Assembly (NCBI GenBank): GCA_963803065.1
Contig: CAWDKW010000012.1
Span: 1 to 64,000, forward strand
Origin: DASXMT01 sp963803065
GTDB lineage: Bacteria; Actinomycetota; Acidimicrobiia; Acidimicrobiales; RAAP-2
DNA length: 64,000 bases
Direction: 5' to 3'
Shown here: in pieces, positions 61,296 through 64,000 of the stretch
Position numbering within the stretch: position 1 is the stretch's first letter
How the letters are laid out: every line of letters starts with the position of its first letter
Translations under genes and position numbers: made by a program
Notes under the pieces: model-generated
Seen by the model: the letters and a program-made list of their open reading frames with translations, nothing else
The model's database searches: none
Told to the model about the DNA's origin: nothing

Positions 61296-62909
61296 TCACG
61301 CCGGCGCTCCCGGCGCATCGTGCTCGTCCCGCTCGTCCGGCTCGGCCAGGCGTCCACCGGAGAGGTCGAGGTCGAGCTGAGGGTTCCGCCAGTGGTCGCC
61401 GTGCCGCTCGACCAGGAGGTCGGCCATGTGCGGTCCCCATGTCCCGGCGGGGTAGGGGTAGAGCGGGGCGCCCTCCGACCAGGCCTGCAGGTACGGGTCA
61501 ACGATGCGCCATGCCTGTTGCACCTCGTCGGACCGGATGAACAACGTGGCGTCGCCCATCAAGGCGTCGTGGATGAGGCGCTCGTAGCCGTCGGCCGTCT
61601 CCTCGCCGGCAAAGGTCTCGGCGTAGGAGAAGTCCATGGCCACCGATCGGACCCGGAACGCCTCGCCGGGGACCTTGGCCCCGAACTCCAAGGTGATGCC
61701 TTCGTCGGGCTGGATCCGGAGGATGAGCACGTTGGGCCGGAGCTCCCGGCTGCCCCGCCGATCGAAGAGGAGATGGGGAACGTCGTGGAACTGGAGGGCC
61801 ACCTCGGTCACGCGGGCGGGGAGCCGCTTGCCCGTGCGGACGTAGATGGGCACGCCCTCCCAGCGCCAGTTGTCCACGTAGAGCCGCAGGGCCAGGTAGG
61901 TCTCGGTGGTCGAGTCGGGGGCCACATCGGGCTCGGCCCGGTAGGCCAGCACCTTCTCCCCGTCGATCCATCCCTCGCCGTACTGGCCCCGGACCGACTT
62001 GTCGATGGCCTCGTCGGGCGTGGGGATGGCGATGGCCTGGAGGAGCTTCACCTTCTCGTCCCGGATCCGGTCGGCGTCCATGCTGGTGGGCGACTCCATC
62101 AAGGTGAGGGCCAGCACCTGCATCACGTGGTTCTGGACGATGTCCCGCAGGGCCCCGGCCGTCTCGTAGAAGCCGCCGCGGTGCTCCACGCCGAGGCTTT
62201 CGGCCACGGTGATCTGGACCTGCTCGATGTAGCGACGGTTCCAGGTCGGCTCGAAGATGGCGTTGGCGAACCGGAGGGCCAGGAGGTTCTGGACGGTTTC
62301 CTTGCCCATGTAGTGGTCGATGCGGAAGACCTGGCTCTCGTCGAAGGCGGCGTGCACCTGTTCGTCGAGCTCGATGGCGCTGGCCAGGTCGCGCCCGAAG
62401 GGCTTCTCCACCACCAGGCGGGCGAAGGTGCCGTCCTGGCCCGGACCGGAGCAGCCGTGGTCGGCCAGAGCCTTGGCCACCAGCCCGAAGACGGCAGGGA
62501 TGGTGGCCAGGTAGTAGAGGCGGTTGCCGCCGGTGCCGTCCTCCCGGTCGGCCACGTCCAGCATCGCCTTGAGGGCGGCGAAGGTGTCGGGGGAGCCGTA
62601 CTCGCCGCTGACGTAGTGGAAACGCCGGACATAGGCCCTCCACTTGTCGCCGCCCATGGGCGTGGCCTCGAGGACGTGCTCACGGAACTCCTCGTCCGAC
62701 CACGCCGTCCGGGCCGCGCCGATGACCACGAAGCCGTTGTCGAGCGCGCCGCGCTCGGCCAAACGGGCCAGGGCGGGGAAGATCTTGCGAGCGGCGAGGT
62801 CGCCCGATGCCCCGAAGATGACCATGGCCACCGGCGGCGCCTTGGTGAAGGCATCGGGGAGGGACCCGGCGATGGTCGACCCGGCGGGCGACGCGGTCTG
62901 GGTCGTCAC
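61296..62909 (-). CDS. zwf: Glucose-6-phosphate 1-dehydrogenase
   Basis: Zwf oxidises glucose 6-phosphate with NADP. The 537-aa protein has the nucleotide-binding FGASGDLAARKIFPALARLA and the active-site RIDHYMGKETVQNLLALRF. VEKPFGRDLASA and IRIQPDEGITLEFGAKVPG are also typical. GTG 62907-62909 is the start, 13 nt after tal. Length is near the usual ~500-515, with a Thr/Ser-rich N-terminal addition. Confidence 0.96.
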   Translation of the reverse strand: MTTQTASPAGSTIAGSLPDAFTKAPPVAMVIFGASGDLAARKIFPALARLAERGALDNGFVVIGAARTAWSDEEFREHVLEATPMGGDKWRAYVRRFHYVSGEYGSPDTFAALKAMLDVADREDGTGGNRLYYLATIPAVFGLVAKALADHGCSGPGQDGTFARLVVEKPFGRDLASAIELDEQVHAAFDESQVFRIDHYMGKETVQNLLALRFANAIFEPTWNRRYIEQVQITVAESLGVEHRGGFYETAGALRDIVQNHVMQVLALTLMESPTSMDADRIRDEKVKLLQAIAIPTPDEAIDKSVRGQYGEGWIDGEKVLAYRAEPDVAPDSTTETYLALRLYVDNWRWEGVPIYVRTGKRLPARVTEVALQFHDVPHLLFDRRGSRELRPNVLILRIQPDEGITLEFGAKVPGEAFRVRSVAMDFSYAETFAGEETADGYERLIHDALMGDATLFIRSDEVQQAWRIVDPYLQAWSEGAPLYPYPAGTWGPHMADLLVERHGDHWRNPQLDLDLSGGRLAEPDERDEHDAPGAPA

Positions 62910-62922
62910 AACGGGGGAGCGG

Positions 62923-64000
62923 TCACGAAGGGCTCGACAGCTGGTTGGCCTTTTCGGTCAGGCGCTGCATGAGCTCGTCGAAGGACTTGGCGAACGAGGC
63001 GACCCCCTCATCCTCCAGGGTGGCCGAGACGGCCGCCATGTCGATCCCTGCCTCGGCCAGCGCTGCGACCGTCGCGTCCGCCTCGTCCAGGTGGGTGTCG
63101 ACGGTGCGGGCCACGGTCCCATGGTCCTGGAAGTCGGCGATCGTGCCCTCGGGCATGGTGTTGACCGTGTCCGGGCCGATGAGGGTGTCCACGTAGGCCA
63201 GGTCGGGGTAGTCGGGGTTCTTGGTCGAGGTCGAGGCCCACAGGGGGCGCTGCACCCGGGCCCCTCTGGCCGCGAGCGCCTCCCACCGGGCACCGGAGAA
63301 CTTCTCTCGGAAGAGACGGTAGGCCTGGCGTCCCTGGGCCACGGCGGCCCGTCCCCGGAGGGCCAGCACCTTCTCGTCGCCGTGGGCGGCGGCCTCGATG
63401 CGCCGGTCGACCTCGGTGTCGACCCGACTGATGAAGAACGAGGCCACGCTGGACACGACGGAGAGGTCGGTGGCGCCCGATGCCGCATAGGCCTCGAGCC
63501 CGGACTGGTAGGCCTCGATGACCTCGGCGTAGCGGTCGAGGCTGAAGATCAAGGTGACGTTGATGCTCCGGCCCTCGCTGATCATCTGCTTGATGGCCGG
63601 CACCCCTTCCGCCGTGGCCGGGATCTTGACCAGGACGTTGGGCTCGTCGATCCGCAGGTGCAGGTCCCGGGCCGCGGCGATGGTCCCGGCGGTGTCCCTG
63701 GCCAACGAGGGTGCGACCTCGACCGAGACGAATCCGTCGGTGCCGCCCGACGAGTCGAAGAGGGGACGCAGGATGCCCAGGGCGGCGTCGATGTCGTCGA
63801 TGACCAGGTCCCAGTAGGCGTCTTCCACCGGCTTCGTTCCGATGAGCGAGCGGAACTGGTCGTCGTAGGTGTCCTGTCCCTCGATCGCCTTGGCGAAGAT
63901 GGTCGGATTCGAGGTGACCCCCCGGATCCCGTCGGACACCAACGAGGCGAGGGTGCCGCCTTGGATCCAGTCGCGACGCAGGTTGTCCAACCAGGGACTC
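62923..64000 (-). CDS. tal: Transaldolase (5' end outside the window)
   Basis: Tal moves a dihydroxyacetone unit between sugar phosphates in the non-oxidative pentose phosphate pathway. About 359 residues are visible. The frame stays open to the window edge (SPWLDNLRRDW), so the TTG at 63990 is not the true start. The Schiff-base lysine is in NVLVKIPATAEGVPAIKQM, with TSNPTIFAKAI and STSTKNPDYPDLAYVDTLIG. It is of the long actinobacterial type (~370 aa), so only ~10-15 residues are missing. Confidence 0.94.
   Translation of the reverse strand, partial: SPWLDNLRRDWIQGGTLASLVSDGIRGVTSNPTIFAKAIEGQDTYDDQFRSLIGTKPVEDAYWDLVIDDIDAALGILRPLFDSSGGTDGFVSVEVAPSLARDTAGTIAAARDLHLRIDEPNVLVKIPATAEGVPAIKQMISEGRSINVTLIFSLDRYAEVIEAYQSGLEAYAASGATDLSVVSSVASFFISRVDTEVDRRIEAAAHGDEKVLALRGRAAVAQGRQAYRLFREKFSGARWEALAARGARVQRPLWASTSTKNPDYPDLAYVDTLIGPDTVNTMPEGTIADFQDHGTVARTVDTHLDEADATVAALAEAGIDMAAVSATLEDEGVASFAKSFDELMQRLTEKANQLSSPS

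Overview
The window is high-GC DNA from an actinobacterium. Four things point to a deep-branching member, probably class Acidimicrobiia: the 16S rRNA sequence; actinobacterial markers (FtsR-type MerR regulator, GarA-like FHA protein, F420-pathway FO synthase FbiC, mycobacterial-type KorAB, FtsR/BFN neighbourhood); frequent GTG starts; and tight ATGA/GTGA gene overlaps. No replicon ends, phage genes or CRISPR arrays are visible.

Layout. 1-1138 is the 3' end of pheT. A repeat-rich gap and a small reverse-strand gene follow. 2608-11685 is a complete arginine operon, argC-J-B-D-F-R-G-H, with two candidate ARG boxes in front, matching the ArgR encoded inside it. A 3-methyladenine DNA glycosylase gene follows, and its stop codon lies in the -10 box of a strong rRNA promoter. 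12435-20053 is one rRNA operon (16S-23S-5S, no tRNA in the spacer, boxA, matching processing stems, terminator). It is interrupted by four group I introns: one in 16S after position 1498 (E. coli numbering) and three in 23S after 1923, 2593 and 2604. The last two leave an 11-nt internal exon. The 2593 intron encodes an intact LAGLIDADG endonuclease of the I-CreI family, and the 16S intron carries a decayed endonuclease remnant. This operon is the outstanding feature of the window.

20176-26199 holds a TPR protein with an apparent frameshift, an archaeal-type class I aldolase and the 2-oxoglutarate:ferredoxin oxidoreductase pair korA-korB. 26277-34852 holds a DUF1015 protein and a forward cluster: MerR regulator, CDP-alcohol phosphatidyltransferase, a nucleotidyltransferase/phosphomannomutase fusion, gcvH, FHA protein, ftsR and a bifunctional-nuclease-domain protein. 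34997-40414 holds an S9 peptidase, a GT87-like membrane protein and two small membrane-associated proteins. 40810-44121 (reverse) is a thiamine operon thiO-thiS-thiG-thiD in which thiO is frameshifted. 44351-50482 is gltB-gltD (glutamate synthase). 50682-56059 holds an orphan branched-chain amino acid binding protein, GYD, SRPBCC and NlpC/P60 proteins, and an acyl-CoA ligase. 56129-64000 (reverse) holds a HAD phosphatase, a LOG-family protein, fbiC and the pentose-phosphate genes tal-zwf-pgl.

A second theme is short tandem repeats at gene ends and junctions (argF, argB, argR, argG, pgsA, TPR gene, S9 peptidase, GT87 gene, others). In genes the units are mostly multiples of three. Where a unit deviates, the reading frame or stop codon moves (argR, pgsA, probably argB and the TPR gene). 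Several of these could be assembly errors in repeats and should be checked against reads.
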